Source of the DNA: Capronia americana | Lineage: Eukaryota > Ascomycota > Eurotiomycetes > Chaetothyriales > Herpotrichiellaceae | DNA: 64,000 nt | Assembly: GCA_016110215.1 (NCBI GenBank) | Contig: JADWQD010000003.1 | Span: 1,178,001-1,242,000 of the forward strand | Direction: 5' to 3' | Shown: piece after piece, positions 1 to 10,731 of the stretch | Layout of the letters: each line of letters opens with the position of its first letter | Position numbering within the stretch: the first letter of the stretch is position 1 | Notes under the pieces: generated by a model | The model's database searches: none | What the model was told of the DNA's origin: nothing | The model's input: only the letters and a program-made list of their open reading frames with translations | Position numbers and translations under genes: made by a program

Positions 1-209
1 GTACCTGCGTCGGGGGAACGATTTCCGATTGGCTACCATTTCGTCATTGTTTATTCTCCAGGGTTGTGAACTCGCTTTCACTACGATTTCAATCCCCCCT
101 CACTGCACCTTCACTCACAGGCGCCTTTTGCACACGTTGATCTTGGTTCCTGTTCCTGGAACGAGGAGATGCCTGTCGCCATCTCCGGTCTGACCTCTTC
201 TTCCGAAAG

Positions 210-1560
210 ATGCCCAAATTTGTGAGGCGGCAGTCTCTGGCAGAGCGGATCAAAGGCCACCTCAATCCTTACGACTTTCTCCTATGGCTCTCCGAAGAGC
301 TGGAAGCCAGTGGCTGGGACCAGTTGGAGAAGGAATGGGCTACACCTATTGGCCTTACTCTGAATCTGATCTTCATTGTCGCCAGAGCAAATACGAAGCA
401 GAAGTCTACCGGTTATGATGATGTGTTTGGCGACATCCCTGGAGTCGCATGGACAACCTGGCTGGTGCGAGCAACTGGTGCGAGAGGAGACGTGAGATGA
501 ACTAGCTAATTCCTCGTAGGCTACCTTCATTGTTCACTTCTTGACCTTAGTCTGCGCGGTCAACGCAGCGTACACCTTTTGGCGCAAAAAGCACTACCGC
601 CTCTTCGAAAATTCAATTGACGAAGTACCCAGTACTCCGTCTGCCAAACGCGTCCGAGTCGACTCCTCACCCGTCTCTTCATCACCCCTACAATTCCTAT
701 CGAGCATCATTGGCACAGAGTCGGCGCAGTCAAGAGCACACCCGGATTCAACAAGAGATGTGTGGGAGGTCGCAGTGTGGGACCCGCTCCCTGTTGCTCT
801 CCGCTTGTTTTGCTATTTCAGTCCTGGACACGTCCTGGTGTATTGGCTCTTCTTGCCCACATCACCGTCTGATCCTCGTCCCAGCGTCACAATTGCAACA
901 GCCATGTTTGTAGCGGCATTGCTCTCCGTGCAGCTTACATTCCTACAATCAAGCTATTCCACCCAGGTCAAAGATTCGGCTTTCATTTCGAAAGAAGTCC
1001 TCCATGAGTATGATACCAAATACGTGAGACCACGGACGCAGCCTCTGTACCGAGATGTGGGCACCCAGTTCAGCGAGCAGGCGTCCTACAGTGCCGTACG
1101 GGAGGAGCAATATAACAAGGTCGAGACGTACACCCCAATGGTGGTCATCAATCGGGGTTTCAAACCCAAGCCCAATCCTAATTACGTTCAATACACGGAT
1201 CCTGATGCCGCCGCTTCCAGCTCAAATCTGCGACATCGAGTATCAACCCCGGACCTTCGCTCACCCGTCCACAATGCACAGCCTGCCTCAATCATAAGAC
1301 CTCTCCCTAGCATTCGCCAGCCGAATTTTCGACCAACAACTGCAGGCGGTGAAGGTGGAAGCCTCGGTGTTTATAGTCACGCTGGCTCTCCTCTTCGCAA
1401 AAGTGCATCGACCAACTTCTCTCGCGAGAATAGGCCAATGAGTCCAGAGAAGCGAGCACCAAGTCCAGACAAGAGAATGAGCGTGCCTTCTGGTGCAGCG
1501 GGCCAGAGATGGGGCCACCTGCAGTCAGACAAGCACCGCAGAGAAAGTGGGCGATTCTAG
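210..1560 (+). CDS. NUR1: Nuclear rim protein 1 homologue (Nur1/Mug154, DUF2418 family)
   Basis: Two exons, 210-464 and 520-1560, joined across a 55-nt intron (GTGCGA donor, GCTAAT branch-like site, TCGTAG acceptor). The phase is exact and gives 431 aa. The N-terminus carries the family hallmark PYDFLLWLSEELEASGWD, and splicing restores the continuous segment WTTWLATFIVHFLTLV before YTFWRKKHYRLFE. Hydrophobic segments lie near residues 44-60, 86-105 and 170-230, followed by a Pro/Ser-rich, basic C-terminal tail. In yeasts, Nur1 is an inner nuclear membrane protein that works with LEM-domain proteins to hold silent chromatin (rDNA, heterochromatin) at the nuclear edge. That role is inferred from the family and not shown here. 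An unspliced reading stops at 500, so the intron is needed. Confidence 0.85.
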
Positions 1561-1823
1561 CGCAGGTACGAAATCGAAAGTTTCAGGATACCCTCAATTG
1601 TGCATACATGACGTCCAGAATATGAGCCGTTCTTGCCTCTGGAACTATTACGGTCAGGCCGCGATTCCCTTCCTTGGTAAATGATGGTCTTCACCAAGAG
1701 TTCTGCAAGGTCCCAAGCCAGAATTGCTCAGAATTCCAATCCGTTACCGTTACCACCATCCTAGCGCACAGACCAACATATGGTATGGACTGCATAGCAT
1801 AGCAACCACCCCGTTCCCCCGCG

Positions 1824-4800
1824 ATGCCAGTCAAATATTCTGATTCTTCGGATGACTCGTCCCCTTCTCGCTCATCTCGTCTTGTTCATAGAGTCTCAAA
1901 CTCAGTGGGCTCTTTCCGTGTCAGGAAGCACACCAGATTCAAAAGCAAAGACCATTACGTCCATCCCAAAGTTCAAAGCCCGCCGCAATATAATACGAGA
2001 TCATCCCACAACAGCAGTGGTCGCGGCCCCAGTTATTCGAGACGACACGCTGCTCTCAACACCGACGGCGGTCACGACAGTCGACGACATCTTTCTGAGG
2101 AAAGTTTGACTGCTGGGACAAATCCGTTTCGCAGGAGACGCCGGTCCCACACCTTGGAAACCGTCCAGGAAGTCCCTTCAGGCCAAACAAGCCGACGAAC
2201 CACCATCTTTAACGGCAGTCACTCACAGCAAGAGTCCGCTAAAAGACCCGGCGGACGGTCGACGCCAGCGAAGAGACCCCATGCGCATCATTCCAGTGCA
2301 TGTTCGGACATGCATCAGTCTGTGGAAAGCGGTGACTATCTTCTTGCTCGGGGCGCAAATCCCAGAACCGGTATAGTGACGCCTGCAGACAGCGGTAACA
2401 GCTCCCTTGATGACCAGAATGCGAGGACCGAAGCCCAACGCCGCCCTCCTCGCTGGCGGCAGAAGAATGATCAATGGGTCAGTTTGGATCTAGGTGAACC
2501 TACGCCAATTTCAACGACGCCATCGGAGAGATTTCCAGAGCATCAGCACCAACCATTGAGAATCCCGCAGAAACTAGTGCCCGCGAAACCCCGAGACTCA
2601 ATACGTGTTTCTAGCTTGATAGAGAGCAAGAACGTGGCTGTCAGCCATGCGGGACCTGAAGGGACCTTTCGTACAAGTCAAAGGCCAATGGGAAACAGCC
2701 TTCCCCTGAATGAAAATACAGACACACAGGGAGGCACCGTTGTGCAACGAAAATATCGACTTGACCCACCGGTAAAGCGGAAACCTGTTGGGAGTCCGCC
2801 GAATCGGAGCCTGGCAGAGCGTGTTGCTCACACCCAAGAAGGCAGCGATGAAAGTACAGATACCGTTTTGCGAAAGCCCAGATTCAATGACGACCTGCGC
2901 TCTTCTTCTGCGCCGGATGCTCTGAGGGGACGCTCCTTCAATCCTCAAAATGCCAATAAAGACCTGCCCACAGTGCCCTATGATTCTAGCATACAGGAGG
3001 CTCAGTCCGCTACTACTAGCGACCCTTTTTTAGAGTCACGCGGGATGGACCAGCCAGCAAACGTCCCAAGTTCAAAAATCTTCAACATGTTTGGCCCACA
3101 AGCGGCCGAAAAAGAACTACCATGTCTGCCGACGAACAATGGCCCATCCCAGTCGACACACAGCAGCCCCCCGTATCCTACGAGTCCCACAAAGACGACA
3201 GCGGAGCCCGTGGAGAGCCGCCAACGATTAGAGCTCAAGGCACCTCAGGGACCAAGAGAGGGCGGAGACCCAGCATACCCATATATTCGGACAGCAAGGC
3301 CGACATACCCAATGCCTCCGTCAACCGACCACCATCAACCGATCGGAGCAAGAACCATGCCAATACCGGTGTACGACAACCCTCCGAAGCACCTATCGCC
3401 GTTGGCGCGGAGTACTGGGCCAGGAGCAGAGGGTCCAAGGCCCATGCCTCTGCCGGAAATGAGCGTGTTAGAGAAGACGAGGTTAGCGCTAAACCCGTCG
3501 TTGAATACCACTACCATACCCACAGGCATTTCCATCAACGGGTCAGGCCTTCTTCCGATACGGCCGCTGCAGGTTGGGCCAAGACCAATGAAGCCAGACA
3601 TGCAGATGAATCGTGGCCATCATGGCTACCTCCGGAGACCGGCTCCACCAAGCGGTTCCGGCATGTTCATGAACACCGCCATGAACATGAGTACGGACTC
3701 TATGATGTCCATTCCCATGCCAAGGGTACGACCAAGAGCAATGACGCGTCCAGGAATGCCCACGAGAGCAGAAGGGATGTATGGCATTCCCCAGATCGAC
3801 CAGGGCCGGGGCCGATGCGCTTTAACAGGACGGTACCATCAGCCACAAAGAATGTGGACACCCATCGACACAGTTCCGACAACAGGGATCACAGATCGAG
3901 AGCCGGCTCTCATGCCAGAGCCCCTAAAACCGCGAACACAGCCCCCTCAAGTTCAGTCATCCGAGACCGAGACCCTGCGCGAGCAGGCAGAACTGAAGTC
4001 GACCAACTGTGGCCTGATGAGGAAGTGCAGCCGCTGCATTCATGGCTTTGTGGACGTCAAGCTTCACGATATCGATAGTGTCATCCATACGTCCGACCTC
4101 CAGAAGGACGACGCCAAAGCAAAAGAGGGTACTAACCGAGTTCATCCATGTCGAAGCCCATTGCCAGGGCTTCCAGAAGATCCTGCACACTCGACAGACG
4201 ACGTTGCACAGAACGATGCAACAACTCTGTCGCATGGGAAGGCTGAACGTGACGAACGTGATCATACCATCTGTTGTCCTGAGTGTTGCAAGTTGGACTG
4301 CCACGAAGGATGTCTGGGACATCCCAGTCCGACTGCTTCACCCGGTCCAGCTGACAGCATGTGGTCCGAAGCTCAGACTCCTAGCAGTATTAGCGAAGTG
4401 TCGACCGTTACGGCCGGGATAGGAGCCGCCAAAGAGGCTAAGAACGAGAAGCCGGAACAGAGAACAAAGACCAAGGCCATGGATTTTGTCAAGTTTGCGC
4501 TGAAATCGTCGCCGAAGAAGGACCAGGAGCCCAAATCTGGCAGCAGCTATATCCAAGCAGCGCTGTCGAAGCCACCGGTTGAACTCTCATTGCAGGCCCC
4601 GACACCCGCGATACCCTCTACGCACAACGTGCTCAGGCGCCAGGCCGAGGCCGATGCCGTTGCGGCAGCTCTAAATGCTCTCAAGCCGCCGGCGGCCGGG
4701 AAACCGCGTGAGGCAACACCAGCCGCAATGAGTGCAATAGGACTTACTCAGCGGGAAGTCACTCCAACGCGACCCAATATGCACAGGAGGCAGAGAAGCA

Positions 4801-5414
4801 TCAGCTCACCAATCGTCGGGCTGGGGATCACTTCCCGGAAAAGCAGCGGCTGTGCTGAGTCCAGTCGAGCCGCGAGCGGCTCCCATCTACGAATTCCCTC
4901 ACCCATCGGCCTCGCCCTTGCCTGCTCCGCAAGTAAGAACAGCTCGTCTCGAAGCCGTAACGTAAGCGGTGCCAGCATCAACACCATCGAAGTTCAGATC
5001 CCCAATTTCGCCTCCTATACCGCTCTCTCCGAAATTGTCTTCGTCCCCCTCGAAGCCACCAAGATGTGGCTCAAGACACACCCTCAGACCCTCACCATAG
5101 GCGGGGACGTGCTTCGTCGGGCCTGGGAGATGGCGCAGATTATGACGAAGACAGCCTGGAGAGTCTGGGCCATCGTCTTCGTATACTCCAAAACTGGCAA
5201 GATAAGGTATCGCGCAAGCAACGGAGAAACGGCCGGCGCGTTCTTGATGGACATTGCCAGAAGTTTGCTCTACTTTTTGCTGTTTGCGGCTGTTAGTGCG
5301 TTGGTTGTAAGGATCCTGGGCTTTATACTGTCTGTGTTGCAGGTGGGGGTGTGGTTCTTAAGGGCGGCTGTTTGGCTGATCAGGAGCATTCTAGGGGTAG
5401 GATCCGTCAAATGA
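1824..5414 (+). CDS. Large disordered protein with cysteine module and hydrophobic C-terminus, unknown function
   Basis: Single-exon ORF of 1196 aa with ATG at 1824. I do not recognise a named family. Residues 1-700 are low-complexity Ser/Pro/Arg/His-rich and probably disordered. A cysteine module follows: CSRC at 735-738 and CCPECCKLDCHEGCLGH at about 817-833, with spacing suggestive of zinc binding. A Ser/Ala-rich stretch leads to an ordered C-terminal region (about 1060-1196) starting near FASYTALSEIVFVPLEATKM. It ends in a strongly hydrophobic block of about 50 residues (SLLYFLLFAAVSALVV onward), probably one or two membrane helices. A membrane-attached scaffold with a long soluble N-terminal arm is a reasonable inference. 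No signal peptide is visible. The ordered C-terminus and Cys module are what one would expect to be conserved. Confidence 0.75.
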   Translation: MPVKYSDSSDDSSPSRSSRLVHRVSNSVGSFRVRKHTRFKSKDHYVHPKVQSPPQYNTRSSHNSSGRGPSYSRRHAALNTDGGHDSRRHLSEESLTAGTNPFRRRRRSHTLETVQEVPSGQTSRRTTIFNGSHSQQESAKRPGGRSTPAKRPHAHHSSACSDMHQSVESGDYLLARGANPRTGIVTPADSGNSSLDDQNARTEAQRRPPRWRQKNDQWVSLDLGEPTPISTTPSERFPEHQHQPLRIPQKLVPAKPRDSIRVSSLIESKNVAVSHAGPEGTFRTSQRPMGNSLPLNENTDTQGGTVVQRKYRLDPPVKRKPVGSPPNRSLAERVAHTQEGSDESTDTVLRKPRFNDDLRSSSAPDALRGRSFNPQNANKDLPTVPYDSSIQEAQSATTSDPFLESRGMDQPANVPSSKIFNMFGPQAAEKELPCLPTNNGPSQSTHSSPPYPTSPTKTTAEPVESRQRLELKAPQGPREGGDPAYPYIRTARPTYPMPPSTDHHQPIGARTMPIPVYDNPPKHLSPLARSTGPGAEGPRPMPLPEMSVLEKTRLALNPSLNTTTIPTGISINGSGLLPIRPLQVGPRPMKPDMQMNRGHHGYLRRPAPPSGSGMFMNTAMNMSTDSMMSIPMPRVRPRAMTRPGMPTRAEGMYGIPQIDQGRGRCALTGRYHQPQRMWTPIDTVPTTGITDREPALMPEPLKPRTQPPQVQSSETETLREQAELKSTNCGLMRKCSRCIHGFVDVKLHDIDSVIHTSDLQKDDAKAKEGTNRVHPCRSPLPGLPEDPAHSTDDVAQNDATTLSHGKAERDERDHTICCPECCKLDCHEGCLGHPSPTASPGPADSMWSEAQTPSSISEVSTVTAGIGAAKEAKNEKPEQRTKTKAMDFVKFALKSSPKKDQEPKSGSSYIQAALSKPPVELSLQAPTPAIPSTHNVLRRQAEADAVAAALNALKPPAAGKPREATPAAMSAIGLTQREVTPTRPNMHRRQRSISSPIVGLGITSRKSSGCAESSRAASGSHLRIPSPIGLALACSASKNSSSRSRNVSGASINTIEVQIPNFASYTALSEIVFVPLEATKMWLKTHPQTLTIGGDVLRRAWEMAQIMTKTAWRVWAIVFVYSKTGKIRYRASNGETAGAFLMDIARSLLYFLLFAAVSALVVRILGFILSVLQVGVWFLRAAVWLIRSILGVGSVK

Positions 5415-6581
5415 ATCCGTAACAATGAGAAACAGGGTGGAAGGTCCTGAGGTCGGGATGCGACTGCACCGAACAGGAGTCCATTCGTGGGCGGCGGTGA
5501 CTATCATTACGTAGCAGCCACAGACTAGTAATAGGAATATCATCCGTAGAGCTTTATCACAGTTCCAGGACACTGTAGGCCCATGGTACATTGTTACATT
5601 GTCCAGCACTGTGGTTGCCGCCGACATGATGTACCCAGAAATGACGTAGCGCCGTGGATGCTGAAGTCTGGATCTACACAGACCTCATTCGAGTCTTCTT
5701 GATATGTTGTCTACTTTCTCCAGACCAGGGCATTCTCGACCTCGCGTGGATGATGCCGAGGCTCCCACTCGTTCCACAGGAGGAACCGTCAGCTCACTCT
5801 ATGGAGGCAACACCGCACGCCTTAAACATTCCTCATTCGGCGCTGAGAGGCCAGAAAATGGCAACACTGCGTGCGTGGACAAGTCCGAGTCCATAGACTG
5901 CTGTCAACCTCCATCTCGGGCACGCACAATCATCGCCTCCAAGGTGACTGGGTCAGTCTGGTGCGAGCCTCACTTCAACCAGCATCCACACAGGGTGCTT
6001 GCCGTGCTCGCCCCAACCGGAAGTGTCAGATTGAGGAATTGAAATGACGGCAATGATGGGCTTGAAGCACTCACAACGTTAACCCGAGGAGCTTCATCAC
6101 GACCCCGGTAGTTGGTCACCATAATCCTGCAAGCGTTGTGCCACATTCTGCCTCGAACAAGCTTTGAGCACTGCACAGCACGGGGTAGACAGTGCACAGT
6201 ACCTATGCATGCATGCACAGTACACAACGCACATTAACTCGACCGAATTGCTAACATTGCGGCCAGCCGGGACGATGGGAAAACCTGAGGCCGATCCCGA
6301 GGATTGCGCAAATTCAACAGGCATGCGTAGGATATGCGATACCGGCACACAGTAATGTATAATGTATACGCCGTGAAGTGGCATTCCCACCTTCACATTT
6401 TAGCTGCCCTGTGCGCATCTCGTACTGCAGACCATAAAGAACCAATGACGGTAATCATTGTTTTACCTTGCTGATATCAAATATCACCGTTCCTCGAATT
6501 CACAGCCGTCAAGAGGAGATACAGTACATACGTTCCGAACCGTAGCATCTACGGATCTGAGTACGCCATGCTTCTAGCATT

Positions 6582-6606
6582 ATGAGTGTGAGTGTGAGTG
6601 TGAGGA
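6582..6606. repeat. Microsatellite (GAGTGT)n
   Basis: About four consecutive TGAGTG/TGTGAG units between 6582 and 6606, in the gene-poor interval. Seen directly in the sequence. Confidence 0.85.
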
Positions 6607-6715
6607 GGGGTCGGCACGGAGTACATTTGTCTGGCCTCGCTTTACCTCGCTTCGACCACAACGACTTCTCGTACTGCGCACTGCGTATTGGACACTGCAA
6701 TGCGATGTAAAATAT

Positions 6716-6753
6716 ATGCCTATGCCCATACCCATGCCCATGCCCATGCCTAT
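6716..6753. repeat. Hexamer repeat (CCCATG/CCCATA)n
   Basis: Imperfect tandem hexamers CCTATG, CCCATA, CCCATG, CCCATG, CCTATT. The opposite strand reads as an artificial Gly-Met-Gly-Met ORF, which I treat as a repeat artefact. Confidence 0.85.
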
Positions 6754-7987
6754 TGATCCGAACCCCACCGCCCGCTAGATCCGGCCGGCGCGGCCGGCCT
6801 TGCCGGTGAAAAGAAAAAGGAGTAAAATGCGCGCGACAGAGAAAAGAAAAATCCAAATCCGGATAAAAATTGCACAAACACGACATAAAATAGAAGATAA
6901 GTGGGGGTCGGCTGGGCTGGGTGAGGACCGAGATACGAGGACCGAAGCGGGAACGAGCAGAGCAGTGCAGCGCAGTGCAGCACAGTCAATGCGGAATCAG
7001 ATGACCTATGTAGAACCGAGAGACGGAGGATACCCAGAGAGAAGAGGGAGGGAGGATGGAGGGCGTAGAACACGCACACGCACATGCACATGCACATGAA
7101 ACATACGCCGATACGCACATACGCACACACAGTACGCTCAATTATACGTACGCACGCACGCAAACAAACCATACGAGGAAGAAAGGATTTTCATCGTCGT
7201 GGCGGGCGGACAAAATCCCATAATACAGTATGTACAGTACTGCTGACTGTGCTGAGATCGGGGCGGGCGGGCGGGCAATTGGATTCATGCAGGCATGCAC
7301 GCACGTAGCGAAGGGCAGGGCAGGGCGGTGTCAGGCAGGCAAGGCAGGCAAGGCATGCACGGACCAAACCACACCAGACCAGACCAGATGTGGCAGCAGT
7401 CAGTACATACAGTAATTATGTAGGTACTCCGACCAAGGTATGCTGTAGTACCGGGTAGTCTCAGTCTCATTACAGCATGGACGGAGTAGGATACGGGACG
7501 GGCGGATTCGTACAGTAATCAATATCATCGCCATTGGAGATCGGGGCACGCACACACCTAATGGGCATTTAGGCATGAAATGCCATGGGTAATATTTCAG
7601 ACTTGCATCCCCTGCTGGATTGGCATGCGAGCGGACAATTACTTGCTCGTCAAATGAGACAAAGTACGCGTAAGAGAGTAGTATATTTGAGTTCAATCTC
7701 TCGCATCGTGATCCATGGTAAGAAATCCGGATAGGATAGGGGATGAAATACACACAGAATACTCTGTATTACCTCCGTACACCACCCATGTGGTGATATG
7801 CCGGGTTAGATAGTATATATATACAGTAAGTACACGTAGGTACAAGAATCGAAGTCATGCATCAGTCAGTCACCAATCAAGAGTCAAATCAATGAATGCG
7901 AGAACGCTTCGAAAGCCCGCCCGCCCGTCCATCCATGCCGCGTGAGTAAGAAGAATCGTAGAATCAATCAAATGAGCCATCTGTCAA

Positions 7988-9309
7988 TCAACGGCCCAGC
8001 AAGTTCTGCCATCCGACCCGTTCGTACGTGACGACGGCTAAACAACTCGCCAGAACTGCCTCGGTGGTGATTTTGCCGTCCTGTCCGTGGCTATCATTCT
8101 TCCCGTCTCGGTCTCGGTCTCGGTCTCGTCTGCTCTCATTCACGTGCCGGACGAAGACGGTCAGCGTGCCGAGGATTTCGTGGTCTCGTCGCTGTTTATA
8201 GACGGCCACGGGGACTTGGGCGGAATCCTCGAGGATGAGGTTGCCATGCCCGATTGGCGTCGCGTCGTCCACGGCCGGGGCTGCGAAAATGTCTTTTTTC
8301 TCCGGCAGCGATGGAGACCGCCACTTGTAGCCGCCTGGCGTGAGGATGTATTCGCGTTTCCAGCCCGCGCGGCTGATGAGGTATCGAGACCGGATGTCCC
8401 GGGTGGGGCTGGGCTCGTCGTCGGCAAGTCCGTGGGTGTAGTCGTGGCGATAGTAGTGCATCTCGGGCGTGATGTTGTAGAGAGTCAGCGAGATAGACAT
8501 GCCCGTGAGTCCTTGCCAGCCCCGGTACTTGATCTGGGCAACTGGGTATGCTTTCCCTTGCCCCGAGGTCATCGTGCTGTCGCTAGATCCGGAGTCGAAG
8601 GTCAGGCTGTCGTGCCGCGGTGATGGCGGTAACCCGGTGATCTCGCCCTGTTGGGTACCTTTCCGTCGGCCCGCCTGTTTCCGGCTCGCATGCTCGTGGG
8701 CATCACCGGGGAAGATGTCAAACGAAGGTGGCAGGAAATACTTCTCCTTCCACCATTTCAGTTGATTCGTCACAAAGATCGGCTCATTGGAAGGGGTCGA
8801 TAAATCGAACACATGCCCAGTCTGGGCGATCCCGGCGTCCACCTCCACTACGCTGAAGCGGATGTTCTGCGGGAAAACCAGTCCCAAGGGCGTACTTTTG
8901 AGGATTTGGAATCGGCGGACGGGGCCATCGAGTCCCTGCGCGGAGTCGAACTCGAAGCCTCGTTGGTCGTCGTGCTGCTGTTGCTGCTGCTGGTCGACCT
9001 CGCAGAACTCTCGCTGCTCTGGCTCGCTGACCGTTCGGTGACGGTGGGTCGCGCGTGGCCGAGCCATAGACAGTCGTGCAGGGGGTCGGGTTCAAAGGTG
9101 TTGGGTGGTCGCCTTGACTGGTCTTGTTGTTTTGACTTGCCCGATTTCTTGCTGAGCTTCCTTTCCCGCGGGTGGCAGGGACAGCCTCCCGGGTAGTAGA
9201 TCTCACGCAAGGTGATTGTTGTGTAGCGTCTTCGGCCATTGACCACCACGTTAGTCTCTTCTTCGGGAAACAGTGCATTGTATGAGGGGAGAGCGTCCCC
9301 TGTAGCCAT
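7988..9309 (-). CDS. Unrecognised cytosolic protein; two exons or one frame break
   Basis: The C-terminal part is a long minus-strand ORF ending at 7988. It contains an orderly core (GPVRRFQILKSTPLGLVF, FVTNQLKWWKEKYFLPPSFD, then a Tyr-rich segment and a C-terminal VVTYERVGWQNLL). The likely start is the ATG at 9309, in another frame, opening MATGDALPSYNALFPEEE and leading through TTITLREIYYPGGCPCHP. The two frames must meet between about 9140 and 8950. Removing 9118-9027 (92 nt) or 9136-9027 (110 nt) restores phase, but both donors read GTCAAG/GTCAAA and are weak, so a frameshift is an alternative. The junction region is Ser/Gln low complexity. A (GGTCTC)n run at 8103-8125 encodes the RDRDRDRD stretch. 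I know no function for this family. Confidence 0.6.
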
Positions 9310-10731
9310 TTTTGGTAGGTCTCGGCACCAGGCTGGAGAGGTTTGTATCCTTGTGGTGTGTCTGGGCACAATGTGAGGAGGAAAGGGGAGAGAATACTCG
9401 TACCTGGGAAGTCCGGGGCTGACTGAGAGATATAATATCAACGTGACCACGCACACTGGACGTTTAGGGATCCGCAATTACGATTATTGTGGATAAATGA
9501 ATAGGGGACTGGTGCTGGTTGCCGGAAGGCTGATGGTTGGCTGGCCCGCTCGGATGCGGACGGAAGGCTGTGCAATGCTGGGCCCTACACGACTTCGTGT
9601 TCTCAGCCCACGCCCCTGGGATGCTGATATTGCTGATGTCTGTGCTTGCGTCAGCGTTAGACGTCTGTCGCTCCTCCCTCCTCTTTGGGCAGACTTGGTC
9701 AGAAATCGGACCACTCAGCCCGCCTGAAACTGCTGGCGTGAGTCGAGTTGCTAACGTTCTAGACTCGTCTTTCGCTCGCCTGTCCTCAGAAACATGCAAA
9801 TTGCGGTGAGGTTATGTAAGATGGATAATCCTGAGACATGCATACAGCAAAGCGATAAATAAGCGTGAATCGAAAAGGGCCAAAGCCTCCCGGTCGGTTT
9901 AAGTATATGTTGGACTCGAGGGGCCGGAAAATGCAACAGTCTGCCTTGCCCTTCAACTCCCCCGGACTATCCTTACTCAATGTCACGGGAGCCTAGGCGA
10001 AGGCAGGGACAGGAGATACTCTGCAGGACATCGACAGAAGTTTCCAGTATATTTAGATCCCGACGGTCTCGTGGCTTCAACACATGTGCTCCGATTCGTC
10101 AAACCCGGGGTAGGACGTATCCGTATTTCGTAGACGCATTTCGGCGCTTCATCGCCCAGCAGTTGCCGAGGCATGAGGCAAAACGCCAGGCAGACTTTCA
10201 AAGTCTTCAGCCAATTAAAGCCGGCGCCGCGCAGCCTTGCCCTGAAGGACAAGACTTCCGTTGCCATCTCATGATTGTCATCGACAAGTGGCAAGTGATA
10301 TCGGTCACATGCAAGGAAGAACAGCTGTATGATCTTCATCACACAAGAACGCCGTGACCCAACCTTTTCATCTACAGAGCTGTGGCATCACGTTGTTTCC
10401 AGCATATTCTGTTTGACTTCCTCAGGCTGGTGGCAGGTCGCCTTCAAGGCGAGTGCCGCGTGGAACACGAGAATCAGCGAGGAGCATAGGGTCCTTTGGC
10501 TCGGCTCTGAGTGGTGCTTTGATATTGCTCTTCAGGTGCGGCGCAATTCTTCCAGCATTTTCCTTGAATACGTTCAACTGCCGGAGCGAAGAACGTTGTA
10601 GAGTCGTCGAAGGATCAGGCACGTCGTTGGTCTTGCTTCTCATTTATACTTGGGAAGGAAACTTGAAAACCTGAGAACGTGTCATTTCGCAACTTCGACT
10701 CCAGAGAATTCGGGATATCGACAAATCCTCA
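9310..10731. other. Intergenic, no supported gene
   Basis: About 1.4 kb between the start of the gene at 9309 and the 3' end of the HET gene. Short ORFs on both strands (e.g. 9983-10342 minus, 9980-10357 plus) overlap each other and show no domain, so I do not call them. The first few hundred bases are presumably the promoter of the 9309 gene. Confidence 0.55.

Larger units (their letters stand above)
5415..7987. other. Gene-poor, microsatellite-rich interval
   Basis: About 2.6 kb with no ORF that looks like protein. It is dense in short tandem repeats: a GTGTGA-type run near 6582-6606, CCCATG/CCCATA hexamers at about 6716-6753, CACACG/CACATG/ACGC runs at about 7070-7155, GGGC runs near 7258-7276 and GGCAG/GGCAA units near 7326-7358. 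It lies between the 3' ends of two convergent genes, so it is not an obvious promoter. No tRNA or rRNA was recognised. Confidence 0.7.

Noticed and set aside
6580..6886. Minus-strand ORFs rich in Gly-Met and Ser-His repeats
   Set aside because: Produced by translating hexamer microsatellites.
7070..7360. Regularly spaced short repeats considered as a CRISPR-like array
   Set aside because: These are simple microsatellites without constant repeat-spacer structure, in a eukaryotic genome.
8087..8623. 178-aa plus-strand ORF
   Set aside because: Antisense to the coding frame of the 7988-9309 gene; no domain.
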